From Ornithinimicrobium avium (GTDB lineage Bacteria > Actinomycetota > Actinomycetes > Actinomycetales > Dermatophilaceae): DNA of 64,000 bases. The stretch lies in contig NZ_CP031229.1 of assembly GCF_003351765.1 (NCBI RefSeq), positions 2,728,001 to 2,792,000 of the forward strand. Reading direction: 5' to 3'. Under the pieces are notes generated by a model, which was not told the DNA's origin, did no database searches, and saw only the letters and a program-made list of their open reading frames with translations. The translations under genes and the position numbers were made by a program. Below are positions 8,074 through 17,679 of the stretch, one piece after another (position 1 is the stretch's first letter; each line of letters begins with the position of its first letter).

Positions 8074-9725
8074 CGCACCGGCCGGGCGGCCTGCCGGCCG
8101 GTCCCGAGCCGCTTCCAGGCACCGGACCCCAGGGGTATGCGGTCGCGCACCGAGCGTCCGAGCCTGGCCACGGCCGAGCGCGGGCGGCGCAGCACGCCCT
8201 CCAGCGGCACCGTCCAGACGTCCTCGCCGCGCACTCCCCAGCCCCTCAGCAGCTCGTTGGCGGCCAGGACCCCGGTGACCGCGGCCCGTTCCATGAGGGC
8301 GATCGGCCAGTCGACCCGCAGCCCGTCGCCGGCGAGCACCAGGCCGGGGTAGGGGGTGCCGACGGTCAGCCGCTCGCGCCAGGCGCCGGTGCCGACCAGC
8401 CCGCAGTCGTCCTCCACGAGCAGCTCCTCGTGGACCACGCCGCGGTCGGCGGTCTCCGGGTAGACCTCGTGCAGGGAGGTCATCAGCCGCTCGCGCAACC
8501 GGCCGAGGTCCAGGCCGTGCGGGCTGTCACCGGCGAGGTCGGGGTCCCGCGCCGGGTCGACGGCGTAGGCGTGCAGCTCGACCACGGAGCCACCGTGCTC
8601 CGCCGCCCAGGCCGCAGCCCCGTCCTCGAAGCGCTCCAGCACGGTGACGTTGTCGAGCAGGTCGTAGCCGCTCGTGCCCAGGAAGGCGTCCCGCTCGGCC
8701 GCGACGGGAGCGTCCAGCCAGAGCCGCAGCACCGCGAACGGCGGCGCGTTGCGCCCCGCCCCGACCCGCCGGTGCCAGTCCTCGCGCGCGGCATCCCCGG
8801 CCGGGAGGTCGGCCACGAGGGCGCGGGTGCTGCGGGGGTCGGTGGCGAGCACCACCGCGTCCGCGGTGCAGGTGGCGCCCTGCTCGCCCGCGACCTGCAC
8901 GTGCCATACCCCCCCGTCCCGCGTCAGGGAGCCGACCGGCTCGCCGAGTCGGACGTCGACGCCGAGCCCCTCCAGGTATCGCCCCAGCGGCGCCCAGAGA
9001 GCGGTGTCGTAGTCGTCGTCCGGCACGTCGAAGAGCAGGCCCTCGGAGCTGCCGGTGAAGTAGCTGTGGAACATGCCGACCAGCTCCCCGGCGCCGAAGT
9101 CGGCGGGGTGGGCGAAGAAGGACCGGGCGAAGACCTCCAGCGCCAGGTGCCGGGCGCCCTCGGGGAAGCGCAACCGGTCCAGGAAGTCCTGCGCGGACTC
9201 GCCGTCGTAGCGCTCGTGGCTGGCCGGGTAGGAGACGTCGATCAGCTCCAGGGCGCTGGGCAGGTGCACCGAGGGCAGCGCGGACACCGGGAAGGTGGGG
9301 CTGCGCGCGACGAAGGCCGCGAGGTTGAGCGGAGGGGTCGCCGGCAGGGCGGCGAAGGAGTCGGTCAGGCCGTCGCGGCGGCGCAGCGGGTAGTCCGGCA
9401 CGGGCACCAGCCGCGTCAGGGTCGGGTCGGCGCGGCGCAGCAGCGAGCGCAGCGTGTAGTACTGCCGGAAGAAGGCGTGGAACCCGCGGCTCATCGTGCG
9501 GCCGTCGTCCAGGGGCCAGGCGCGGACCCGTCCGCCGAGCTGCTCGCACGCCTCGAGGAGGGTGACCTGCACCCCGCGCTCGGCGAGCACGGCGGCGGAG
9601 GCGAGCCCCGCGATGCCGCCGCCGACCACCACGACGTGCCGGGGAGCGGTCAGTCGTGCGGTGCCAGGGGCGGCAGGGTGGTGGACGGCGCCGCGGTCGC
9701 GGCCGGGCGGGTGGCTGGCGTTCAT
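8070..9725 (-). CDS. crtU: Isorenieratene synthase-type beta-carotene desaturase/methyltransferase (CrtU)
   Basis: 551-residue FAD-dependent oxidoreductase. An ADP-binding Rossmann motif GGGIAGLASA lies near residue 37, followed by LGGRV and the CrtU-typical segment TMSRGFHAFFRQYYTLR; FARSFFAHPADF and FHSYFTGSSEGL follow, and a C-terminal FAD-binding segment LVLAGDGLRVDWP closes the domain. CrtU converts beta-ionone rings of beta-carotene to aromatic phi rings (beta-carotene to isorenieratene). Gene order crtY-crtT-crtU matches the known Streptomyces arrangement. Phytoene desaturase CrtI was considered, but the sequence signature and partners fit CrtU better. Confidence 0.88.
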   Translation of the reverse strand: MNASHPPGRDRGAVHHPAAPGTARLTAPRHVVVVGGGIAGLASAAVLAERGVQVTLLEACEQLGGRVRAWPLDDGRTMSRGFHAFFRQYYTLRSLLRRADPTLTRLVPVPDYPLRRRDGLTDSFAALPATPPLNLAAFVARSPTFPVSALPSVHLPSALELIDVSYPASHERYDGESAQDFLDRLRFPEGARHLALEVFARSFFAHPADFGAGELVGMFHSYFTGSSEGLLFDVPDDDYDTALWAPLGRYLEGLGVDVRLGEPVGSLTRDGGVWHVQVAGEQGATCTADAVVLATDPRSTRALVADLPAGDAAREDWHRRVGAGRNAPPFAVLRLWLDAPVAAERDAFLGTSGYDLLDNVTVLERFEDGAAAWAAEHGGSVVELHAYAVDPARDPDLAGDSPHGLDLGRLRERLMTSLHEVYPETADRGVVHEELLVEDDCGLVGTGAWRERLTVGTPYPGLVLAGDGLRVDWPIALMERAAVTGVLAANELLRGWGVRGEDVWTVPLEGVLRRPRSAVARLGRSVRDRIPLGSGAWKRLGTGRQAARPVR

Positions 9726-9785
9726 GGGTCCTCTGCTTCGGGTGCTCGGGGGGCGGGGCCTCCGGGGATGGACGGTGGGCGCGGC

Positions 9786-10505
9786 TCAGCCCGGTCGACG
9801 GGCCAGGACGGTGTGCAGGATCCCGCGCTGCCAGCCGCCGGCGGTGCTCCACGTCTGCTCGGTGAGGCCGGCCCGGTCGAGGCGGCTGGAGAGCCGGGCC
9901 GTGCTGTCGTTGTCGAGCACGCTGCGCCACAGGTAGCGGTAGATCGCCGGGTTGCCGCGCAGCACCACCGCCAGCGGCATCACCACCCCCCAGCAGACGA
10001 GGGTCCACACCGCGCTCGCGACGGTGTCGCCCTTGACGTGGTAGTCCTGCAGCGCCACCCAGCCGCCGGGGCGCACCTGGTCGTGGATCGCGGCGACGGT
10101 GGCGTCCCGCTGGTCCTCCGGGACGTTGCGCAGCAGGTAGGCGGCGAACACCCCGTCGGCCGGCCCGGCCAGCTCCTCGGCGGCGACCCGCGGCAGCTCC
10201 TGGGCGCGGGCCTGCACGAACCGGACGCCGTCCGGCCAGTCCTTGGTCCCGGCCTGCTCGAGCATCCCGGCGGAGGCGTCCAGACCGACGACCGTGACCT
10301 CCGTCCCGGCCGCGTCGAGCAGGGCCCGGGTGGACAGCCCCGACCCGCAGCCCAGGTCCCACAGGCGCAGCGGTGCCGAGCTGCCGCGCAGCCTGCTCAC
10401 CAGTGCGGTGGCCGCCTCGCGCAGCGCCCGGTGGTAGCCGGGGTTCAACCTGGTCAGCACGTCGTAGCGCCCGGCGGCACGGTCGAACTGCTCGGCAAGC
10501 TGCAT
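9786..10505 (-). CDS. crtT: Class I SAM-dependent methyltransferase CrtT of the aromatic carotenoid locus
   Basis: 239-residue methyltransferase with motif I LWDLGCGSGLS (about residues 47-57), an acidic residue at GLDASAGML and the downstream AYLLRNVPEDQ strand. These resemble UbiE-type enzymes. It lies between crtY and crtU as the crtT gene does in Streptomyces carotenoid clusters, where its exact reaction is uncertain. ATG 10505 is preceded by TAGGCT 7 nt upstream, so it probably has its own leaderless transcript besides any read-through from crtY. Confidence 0.8.
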   Translation of the reverse strand: MQLAEQFDRAAGRYDVLTRLNPGYHRALREAATALVSRLRGSSAPLRLWDLGCGSGLSTRALLDAAGTEVTVVGLDASAGMLEQAGTKDWPDGVRFVQARAQELPRVAAEELAGPADGVFAAYLLRNVPEDQRDATVAAIHDQVRPGGWVALQDYHVKGDTVASAVWTLVCWGVVMPLAVVLRGNPAIYRYLWRSVLDNDSTARLSSRLDRAGLTEQTWSTAGGWQRGILHTVLARRPG

Positions 10506-10512
10506 ACCGTGC

Positions 10513-10518
10513 AGCCTA
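10513..10518 (-). promoter_or_regulatory. -10 element of crtT, probably leaderless
   Basis: TAGGCT on the minus strand, 7 nt before the crtT ATG, giving a start point at or next to the start codon. No ribosome-binding sequence is present. Confidence 0.45.
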
Positions 10519-10577
10519 GTCGGGACCCCGCGCGGGCCTGCGTCCCGCAGCCTGGCTCCGGCCTGCCGCAGACCGGC

Positions 10578-11711
10578 TCACGGACCCAGCGTGGCCCGGG
10601 CCAGCTGCACCCGGGAGCGCGCCGGCATCCGGGAGAACATCCCCCACATCGCGGCGGCCAGGTCGGGGGCGTCCGCCGCTCGGGACCAGAAGGCCCGCTG
10701 CCGTTCCTCGGGCAGCCGGCCGAAGGCGTCGAACAGGTCGAGCATGCCGTCGGGACCCAGGCGCAGCAGGGCACGCAGACCGGCCTCCCGAAGAGCGTCC
10801 GCGGGTGTCACGGGGTCGACCCGGCGGGGCGGATCCCCCTCGACGATGCGTGCTGCCAGGGCGTCGGCGCGGAGCAGGGAGTGGGCGACCGAATAGCCGG
10901 TCACCACGTTGCCGCCGCGCCCGGCCGTGCCGACCGCGAGCACGCCGCCGACGGTGCGGGTCCCACGACCGCGCATCGGGATCCAGACGATCTCGCGGGC
11001 CACCGGGTCCTCGATCGCACCCGCCGTGACACCCCGCGCCATCAGCCGCGCCCGCAGCCTGGTCTTCAGCTCCTGGACCGGCAGACCAGGAGCCGCCGCC
11101 AGACAGGTCTCCTCCAGCAGCACGGTCCCGTCGCCCAGCGGGATGGCGTAGAGGAAGGTCGGCCGGGCGCCGTGCTCCGCGTGCCCTCCGGGGACCTGGT
11201 CGGGGCGCCAGTCCATGATCAGCCCCTCGGCCCCCTCCAGGGCGGGGGCGGCGTCCTCTTGCGCGAGGACGATCCCGAAGGCGGTCTGGGCAGGGGAGCG
11301 GTCCTGGGACCGGGCCGCGACGTCACCACCCGCCGGCCGGGCGCCGCGGGCGTCCACGACCACGGTGGCCTCCCGGCGCAGCGCGAGGACCTCCTCGTCC
11401 CCCAGCCGCTCCGCGCGCACCTCCGCCGCGCCCAGCGGCAGGGCACGCTGCACGGCGGCGTTGTCGAGCACGGCATACTCGCGCGGCAGCACGTGGTGGC
11501 CGCGGGCCCGGATCTGCGGACGCCGGACCAGGGAGCGGGTGACGTCGTCGGGAAGGCCCTCCAGGTCCTCGGCCCAGACGCCGTAGGTCGGGCGCCAGAG
11601 GGCGTCCGGCGCAGGGTCGACGGCGAGCACCGCGGCGCCTCGCGCCACCAGGCGCGAGGCGAGGGCCCGACCGGCTGGGCCGAGCCCGACGACGGCCGCG
11701 TCGAACCTCAC
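10578..11711 (-). CDS. crtY: Lycopene beta-cyclase, CrtY/CrtL type
   Basis: 377-residue FAD/NAD-dependent lycopene cyclase. N-terminal dinucleotide motif VGLGPAGRALA, then RPTYGVWAEDL, the internal LIMDWRPD (equivalent of the family F-M-D-W/Y-R box), FLYAIPLGDGTVLLEETCLA and a C-terminal GYSVAHSLLRADALA segment. It cyclises lycopene to beta-carotene, the substrate of CrtU. First gene of the leftward crtYTU-P450 group, 72 nt from crtT. Phytoene synthase and phytoene desaturase genes are absent here, so lycopene must be supplied from elsewhere in the genome. Confidence 0.85.
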   Translation of the reverse strand: MRFDAAVVGLGPAGRALASRLVARGAAVLAVDPAPDALWRPTYGVWAEDLEGLPDDVTRSLVRRPQIRARGHHVLPREYAVLDNAAVQRALPLGAAEVRAERLGDEEVLALRREATVVVDARGARPAGGDVAARSQDRSPAQTAFGIVLAQEDAAPALEGAEGLIMDWRPDQVPGGHAEHGARPTFLYAIPLGDGTVLLEETCLAAAPGLPVQELKTRLRARLMARGVTAGAIEDPVAREIVWIPMRGRGTRTVGGVLAVGTAGRGGNVVTGYSVAHSLLRADALAARIVEGDPPRRVDPVTPADALREAGLRALLRLGPDGMLDLFDAFGRLPEERQRAFWSRAADAPDLAAAMWGMFSRMPARSRVQLARATLGP

Positions 11712-11800
11712 CGGACAACCACGAGGGAGGACATGATGCCCGCCAGGGTAGCTGTCGGTGCCGCCGGCCCGCGGGACCCACGGGCGTGCAGGAGGCCTTC

Positions 11801-13878
11801 TCAGCCGGGCGCGCCGGGCACCTCGCCCGCCTGCTTCTCGGCGTCCACCTGCACCGCTGCCCCGCGGAACTGCGCCGCGTGCAGCCGGGCGTAGGCACCG
11901 CCAGCAGCGAGCAGCCCGGTGTGCGTGCCCTGCTCGACGATCCGACCCTGCTCCATCACCAGGATGAGGTCGGCGTCACGGATGGTGGAGAGGCGGTGCG
12001 CGATGACGAAGCTGGTGCGGTCGGTGCGCAGCCTGGCCATCGCCTCCTGGACGAGCAGCTCGGTGCGCGTGTCCACCGAGGAGGTCGCCTCGTCGAGGAT
12101 GAGCAGCGAGGGCTGGGAGATGAACGCGCGCGCGATCGTGATCAGCTGCTTCTCGCCGACCGAGACCGTCGACCCCTCGTCGTCCAGGACCGTGTCGTAA
12201 CCCCCCGGAAGGTGCTGGACGAACCGGTCGACGTAGGCGGCCTGCGCCGCTGCGTGCACCTCCGCATCGGTGGCGCCGGGTCGGCCGTAGGCGATGTTGT
12301 CCCGGATCGACCCCTCGAAGGTCCACGCGTCCTGCAGCACCATCCCGATCCGCTCGCGCAGGTCGTGCCGGGTCATGGAGGTGATGTCCCGGCCGTCCAG
12401 GGTGATCCGTCCGGCGTCCAGCTCGTAGAACCGCATGATGAGGTTGACCAGCGTGGTCTTGCCGGCTCCGGTCGGGCCCACGATCGCCACGGTCTGCCCG
12501 GGCTCGGCCACGAGGGAGAGGTCCTCGATGAGCGGCTCGGGACCGTAGGAGAAGGTGACGTCCTCGAACTCCACCCGTCCGCGGGACGCGCTCACCGGCG
12601 GGGTGTCCACCGGGTCCGGCACCTGCGGCTCCTCGTCGAGCAGCTCGAAGACCCGCTCGGCCGAGGCCACGCCCGACTGCAGCTGGTTGGCCATCGAGGC
12701 GACCTGCGTGACCGGCTGGGTGAACTGGCGGGAGTACTGGATGAAGGCCTGCACGCTGCCCAGGCTCAGCGTCCCGGTCGCCACCCGCAGGCCACCGACG
12801 ACGGCCACGAGGACGTAGCCGAGGTTGCCGATGAAGAACATCGCCGGCATGATGACGCCGCTGATGAACTGCGCCCGCCAGGTGACGTCGAAGAGCTCCT
12901 CGTTGACCTCGCGCATCCGCGCCGTCACCTGCTCGCGACGCCCGAAGACCCTCACCAGCTCATGACCGGTGAACGCCTCCTCGACCTGACCGTTGAGCGT
13001 GCCCGTGTGCGCCCACTGCGCCTTGAACAGCTTCTGCGAGCGCGAGGCGATCAGCACGGTGACCAGCACGGAGACCGGGATGGTCAGCACGGCGATGATG
13101 GTGAGCACGGGGGAGATCCACAGCATCATGGCCAGGATCGCCACCACGGTGACGGCCGCGCTGAGCAGCTGTCCGAAGGTCTGCTGCAGCACCTGCTGCA
13201 CGTTGTCCAGGTCGTTGGTGACCCGGGAGAGCACCTCGCCGCGCGGCTGCTTGTCGAAGTAGGACAGGGGCAGCCGGTGCACCTGGTCCTCGGCGTCGGA
13301 GCGCAGGTCGCGCACCGTCCACATCGAGATGCGGTTGACCAGTCGCACCGAGATCCACATGAGCAGGGCGGCGACCAGGTAGAGGGCCAGCACCTGCATG
13401 ATCACCCGGGCCAGGGCGTCGAAGTCGATGCCCTGCCCCGGGACCAGGTATGGCGTGCCGGCGACCAGGTCGGCGAAGGTGTCCTTGCCCTGGGCCCGCA
13501 GCCCGGCGACGACCTCCTCGACGGTCGCCCCGGCGGGCAGGTTGCGCCCGATGAGCCCGGCGAAGACGTAGTCCGTGGCCCGGCCGAGGATCTTGGGCCC
13601 CAGGGTGGACAGCACGACACCGCCGATCGTGAGCGCCACGGAGATCGCGATGTACATGCGGTACGGAGCCAGCCGACCGACGAGGCGGCGCGCGGAGGCG
13701 CCGAAGTGGGAGGGCTTCTCGGCGGGTATTCCGAAGCCGGGGGGCCTCCTCCGCGCGGGCCGCGGGGCGGGCGCCGGGGGACGACGTCGGTATGGTGCTC
13801 CTCCTCCGCCGGTGTGCTGGGCCGGGGATCCTGGCCCTCGGGGCCGCCGGGTGCCCTGGTCGTCGTCCGCCCCGTCAT
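11801..13878 (-). pseudogene. ABC exporter subunit (canonical NBD half), apparent frameshift near N-terminus
   Basis: A fused membrane-ATPase half-transporter of about 690 residues. The six-helix TMD is followed by an NBD with Walker A GPTGAGKT, signature VSVGEKQ, Walker B LLILDEATSSVD (catalytic Glu present) and H-loop IAHRLST. The only good start, ATG 13878 overlapping the partner's stop (GCATGA), is in a different frame from the TMD. The frames join at the C6 run 13739-13744; one extra C restores GFGIPAEKPSHFG leading into the first helix. No ATG, GTG or TTG exists in the TMD frame before residue 1 of that helix. Likely multidrug-type heterodimer with the next gene; substrate unknown. Could be an assembly error. 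Confidence 0.82.
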
Positions 13879-15608
13879 GCCGCCGCTCCCGTCAGCTCCT
13901 GGGAGCGCGCGATCTCCTCGTAGGTGGGACAGGTCGCCAGCAGCTCGTCGTGCGTGCCGACCCCGACCACCCGCCCTGCGTCGAGCACCACGATCTGCTC
14001 GGCGTCGATGATCGTGGAGATCCGCTGGGCCACCACGACGACCGTCGCCTCCTGCGTCCGGGGACGTAGCGCCGCGCGCAGCCGCGCGTCGGTGGCGAGG
14101 TCGAGCGCGGAGAAGCTGTCGTCGAAGAGGTAGATGGTGGGCCGGGCGACCAGCGCGCGCGCGATGCACAGCCGCTGCCGCTGACCGCCGGAGACGTTGG
14201 TGCCGCCCTGCGCGACGGGGTGGTCCAGGCCCTCGGGGAAGGCGGAGACGAAGTCCTCGGCCTGCGCCACCCGCAGGGCCTCCCACAGCTGCTCGTCGCT
14301 GGCGTCGGGGTCACCGAAGCGCAGGTTGGTGGCGACCGTCCCGGAGAAGAGGTAGGGGCGCTGGGGCACCAGCCCGACCCGCGACCAGAGGTCCTGCGGG
14401 GACAGCTCGCGCACGTCGATCCCGTCGACCAGGATCTGGCCCCCGGTCACGTCGGCCAGGCGCGGCACCAGCCGCAGCAGCGTCGTCTTGCCCGAGCCCG
14501 TGCCGCCGACGATCGCCGTGGTGGTGCCGGGGCGCGCGCTGAAGCTGATGTCGTGCAGCACGGCCTCCTCGGCACCGGGGTAGGTGAAGTCCACCGAGCG
14601 CAGGTCGACCTCGCCGACCAGCCGGTCGGGGCGCTGCGGGTGCGCGGCGGCGGTGACGCTCGTCCCGGTGTCGAGCACCGAGACGATCCGCTCGGCCGAC
14701 ACCGACGCCCGCGGGATCATGGTCGCCACCATCGTGGCCATCATGATCGACATCAGGATCTGCATCAGATAGCTGATGTAGGCCGTGAGGGCGCCGACCT
14801 CCATCGCGCCCGACTCGACCCGCTGCGCGCCGAACCAGATGACGCCGACGCTGGAGACGTTCATCACCAGCATGACGAACGGGAACATGACCGCCATCAG
14901 GTCACCGACCCGCAGGCCGATGTCGGTCAGCTCGGTGTTGGTCTGCCGGAAGCGCGCCTTCTCCTCGGTCTCGCGGGTGAACGCCCGGACGACGCGCACA
15001 CCGCCGATCTGCTCGCGCATGACCCGGTTGATCGCGTCCAGCTTCTTCTGCTGCGCCCGGAACAGCGGGACCATCCTGGCGATCACCACCGCCATCCCGG
15101 TCAGCAGCACGGCGACCGCGACCGCGATGAGCCAGGACAGGCCGACGTCCTGGCGCATCGCCATCCACACCCCGCCGATGCCCGTGATCGGGGCGGCGGC
15201 CAGCATGACCAGGGACATGAAGGTCAGCGTCTGCACCTGCTGGACGTCGTTGGTGTTGCGGGTGATCAGCGTCGGGGCACCGAACTGCCCCAGCTCGCGT
15301 GAGGAGAAGCTCAGCACCGTGTCGAACAGCCGCTCGCGCACGTCGCGGCCCAGCCCCATCGAGGTCCGGGCGGCGCCGCGCACCGCGATCACCTGGGAGA
15401 CCACCTGCACGGCGCTCACCGCGAGCATGATCCCGCCGATCCGCCAGATGTAGGCGGTGTCCCCCTTCGCGATGCCGTTGTCGATGATGTCGGCGTTGAG
15501 GGTGGGCAGCCACAGGCTGGCGATCGACGCGACCAGCTGCAGGAGCAGGACGAGCACGACGGTCCCTGTGTAGGGGCGCAGATGCCTGCGCAGGAGTCGG
15601 ATCAGCAC
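13875..15608 (-). CDS. ABC exporter subunit (degenerate NBD half)
   Basis: 577-residue half-transporter starting GTG 15608. Six TM helices (residues 1-300) precede an NBD with Walker A GGTGSGKT, signature NVSGGQRQR and Walker B IYLFDDSFSALD, in which Asp replaces the catalytic Glu; the H-loop reads VVAQRIST with Gln for His. This is the pattern of the catalytically weak partner in heterodimeric exporters such as LmrC/D- or TM287/288-type. It overlaps the following subunit by 4 nt. Substrates cannot be inferred. An exact 17-nt palindrome sits just upstream. Confidence 0.9.
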   Translation of the reverse strand: MLIRLLRRHLRPYTGTVVLVLLLQLVASIASLWLPTLNADIIDNGIAKGDTAYIWRIGGIMLAVSAVQVVSQVIAVRGAARTSMGLGRDVRERLFDTVLSFSSRELGQFGAPTLITRNTNDVQQVQTLTFMSLVMLAAAPITGIGGVWMAMRQDVGLSWLIAVAVAVLLTGMAVVIARMVPLFRAQQKKLDAINRVMREQIGGVRVVRAFTRETEEKARFRQTNTELTDIGLRVGDLMAVMFPFVMLVMNVSSVGVIWFGAQRVESGAMEVGALTAYISYLMQILMSIMMATMVATMIPRASVSAERIVSVLDTGTSVTAAAHPQRPDRLVGEVDLRSVDFTYPGAEEAVLHDISFSARPGTTTAIVGGTGSGKTTLLRLVPRLADVTGGQILVDGIDVRELSPQDLWSRVGLVPQRPYLFSGTVATNLRFGDPDASDEQLWEALRVAQAEDFVSAFPEGLDHPVAQGGTNVSGGQRQRLCIARALVARPTIYLFDDSFSALDLATDARLRAALRPRTQEATVVVVAQRISTIIDAEQIVVLDAGRVVGVGTHDELLATCPTYEEIARSQELTGAAA

Positions 15609-15624
15609 CAGGCCATTGTGCGCC

Positions 15625-15641
15625 CCTCACCCGGGGTGAGG
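15625..15641. promoter_or_regulatory. Palindrome between histidine kinase and ABC exporter genes
   Basis: CCTCACCC-G-GGGTGAGG, arms of 8 bp around one base, overlapping the kinase 3' end and 17 nt upstream of the exporter GTG. Either a short terminator stem (no T run) or an operator for the exporter genes. Confidence 0.4.
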
Positions 15642-16850
15642 GCTACCTTCTTCTCTTTCCAGGGCCGCTGCGGTCCCGGGCGGCGGGTCGGGGGACAGGT
15701 CCGCCCAGCGTGCCGCCTCGATCTCCAGGTCGCCGACCGGGCGCACGACGGCGGCCGGGCCGGTGCTCGTCGTCCCCTGCTCGTCGTCGGCGTGCGGGAT
15801 CTCGGCCGGCACGACGAGGAGGACCAGTGCTCCGCCGAGGTGGCTGCGACCGGCCACGACCCGGCCTCCGCGCGTCTCGACGATCTCCTGCACGAGCGTG
15901 ATGCCCAGGCCGGTGCGTGCCCCCAGGCCGTCGGCACCGGCGTGCTCCGCGAGGTGCGCCTCGTGCGGGCGTCGTCCGTTGACGGCCGCGACCAGGTCGG
16001 CGTCCAGGCCGGGGCCCGAGTCGGCGACCGTCAGCCAGAGGTGGTCGGCGGTGCGCGAGCCGTGGAGGAGCACCACGTCACCCTCCGCGGTGTGCCGCAC
16101 GGCGTTCTCGATCAGGGTGTCCAAGCAGGCGCGGAGCCGTTCGGCCGAGGCGCTCACGGTGCCGCCCTCGGAGCGGACGACCCAGTTCCGCTGGGCGACC
16201 GTCGACCAGCGGCGGGCGGTCTCCTGCAGGAGCGCATCGACGTCGACGGCAGAGCGCTCGAGGGGCTGGCCCAGCCTGATCATCCGCAGCAACCGGTCGC
16301 TGGCCCGGGCGAGACGGCCCAGCTCGTCGTGCAGCACCTCCAGCTCCTCCCGCAGGTCCGGCTCGACCGGACGCGCGAGGATCAGCTCCACGTAGCCCAG
16401 CGAGATCGTCAGCGGCGTCCGCATCTCGTGCGAGGTGAGCCGGGCCAGGCGCACCCGCTGGGCGGAGGACTCCGCGTCGCGCTCGGCGAGCAGGGTGACG
16501 GCGTCCAGCGCTGCGTCGCGGCGCTGGACGTGCCAGATCACCAGCGCCGCGAGCAGGAGCATCAGCAGGATCTCGGAGGTCTCCTCCCAGGCGATCACCC
16601 CCGTCGCGGCCCGACGGACCAGGATCGCCCCGGTCGCGAGGGTGACCGCCGCCAGGGACACGATCGTGGGCCGCAGCGGCCAGGCCTCGAACCCGTAGGC
16701 GAGCGCGAAGCCGATCCAGACCAGGTGGAAGGGCACCACCTCGTCCCCGGGCGCGAGCCACATCCAGACGGTGCAGCCGACGGCGAGCAGCGCCCAGGCA
16801 GCGAACAGGCGGGAGCGGACGACGCCGTCGACCTCGTGCACCCCGACCAC
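15627..16850 (-). CDS. Sensor histidine kinase (two-component)
   Basis: About 407 residues. Four to five hydrophobic helices fill residues 10-110, with almost no extracytoplasmic domain, so it probably senses a membrane or intramembrane signal. A HisKA dimerisation helix with phospho-acceptor His in TSHEMRTPLT follows, then HATPase boxes: N (TLIENAVRH), G1 (DSGPGLD) and G2 (GARTGLGITLV). The stop of the response regulator lies 11 nt upstream. GTG 16850 and GTG 16841 are both possible starts. The C-terminal 60 residues beyond the ATPase fold are unstructured and acidic. Confidence 0.85.
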   Translation of the reverse strand: MVGVHEVDGVVRSRLFAAWALLAVGCTVWMWLAPGDEVVPFHLVWIGFALAYGFEAWPLRPTIVSLAAVTLATGAILVRRAATGVIAWEETSEILLMLLLAALVIWHVQRRDAALDAVTLLAERDAESSAQRVRLARLTSHEMRTPLTISLGYVELILARPVEPDLREELEVLHDELGRLARASDRLLRMIRLGQPLERSAVDVDALLQETARRWSTVAQRNWVVRSEGGTVSASAERLRACLDTLIENAVRHTAEGDVVLLHGSRTADHLWLTVADSGPGLDADLVAAVNGRRPHEAHLAEHAGADGLGARTGLGITLVQEIVETRGGRVVAGRSHLGGALVLLVVPAEIPHADDEQGTTSTGPAAVVRPVGDLEIEAARWADLSPDPPPGTAAALEREEGSPHPG

Positions 16851-16860
16851 GTCGGCGACC

Positions 16861-17532
16861 TCAGGTGCCGGTGAAGCAGTAGCCCACCGAGCGGACCGTC
16901 TCCACGCAGACCTCGGGCACCTTCTTGCGCAGGCGGCGGACACACACCTCGACCAGGTTGCTCCCCGGGTCGAAGTCGAGCCCCCACACGTCGTGCAGGA
17001 GCTCGGTGCGGGTGCACACGTCGCCCTGCCGGCGGACCAGGTGGGCCAGCAGACCGAACTCACGCTCGCTCAGCACGACCTCGGCGCCGCGGACCCGGGC
17101 CAGGCGACGGTCCAGGTCGAGGCGCAGGCCGCCGGACTCCAGGAAGCGCCGGTCGTCGTACACCGGGCGACCGGGGGTGAGCAGGTGCCGGCGCACGCGC
17201 GCCACGAGCTCGGCGTTGTGGAACGGCTTGAGGACGAAGTCCACGGCCCCGAGGTCGAGCGCCTGCACCCGGACCGCCACGTCGTCGACCCCGGAGACCA
17301 TGATCACCGGGGTGGTGATCCCCCTGCGCCGGAGCGAGGAGAGGACCAGCAGGCCGTTCGAGCTCGGCATGACCAGATCGAGGAGCACGAGGTCGACCTC
17401 GTGCTCGGCCAGCTGGCGCAGCGCATCGTCACCGTCCCCCGCGACCAGCACGACGTGCCCCTCGGCAGCGAGCACCTTGCGCAGCAGGGTCCGGGTCCGC
17501 TCGTGATCGTCCACGACCATCACCGTGCTCAT
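16861..17532 (-). CDS. OmpR/PhoB-family response regulator
   Basis: 223 residues: receiver domain with acidic pair VDDH, phospho-acceptor Asp in LVLLDLVMP (about residue 53), and Lys in VLKPF; then a winged-helix DNA-binding domain ending CVETVRSVGYCFTGT. Partner of the adjacent kinase. Divergent from the multicopper oxidase gene across a 147-nt space that contains a perfect TGACCG-TC-CGGTCA palindrome, so autoregulation and control of the oxidase are possible but unproven. Confidence 0.92.
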   Translation of the reverse strand: MSTVMVVDDHERTRTLLRKVLAAEGHVVLVAGDGDDALRQLAEHEVDLVLLDLVMPSSNGLLVLSSLRRRGITTPVIMVSGVDDVAVRVQALDLGAVDFVLKPFHNAELVARVRRHLLTPGRPVYDDRRFLESGGLRLDLDRRLARVRGAEVVLSEREFGLLAHLVRRQGDVCTRTELLHDVWGLDFDPGSNLVEVCVRRLRKKVPEVCVETVRSVGYCFTGT

Positions 17533-17553
17533 GACCGGGAGATTACCGCTGGT

Positions 17554-17567
17554 TGACCGTCCGGTCA
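17554..17567. promoter_or_regulatory. Palindromic operator candidate between response regulator and oxidase
   Basis: Perfect inverted repeat TGACCG-TC-CGGTCA in the only intergenic space shared by the divergent response regulator and multicopper oxidase genes. A TTGACC -35-like hexamer overlaps its left arm. Confidence 0.45.
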
Positions 17568-17679
17568 CCTGTCCGCCCGATGCCCTCCGGAAGGGATGGA
17601 CTGACCTCAAGGACGTCGGAGGGCGCCCTGCACGGTCGGCGACGGGCTCGCGGGCCGGCCAAGACAGGGAGATGTGGAC

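Noticed and set aside
8070..9725. Phytoene desaturase (CrtI)
   Set aside because: The MSRGFHAFFRQYY block and the crtY-crtT-crtU order fit isorenieratene synthase better.
7950..11894. 1,314-codon open frame on the plus strand through the crt genes
   Set aside because: Its text is Gln/Gly/Arg/Pro-rich antisense of P450, crtU, crtT and crtY, all of which carry clear family motifs on the minus strand.
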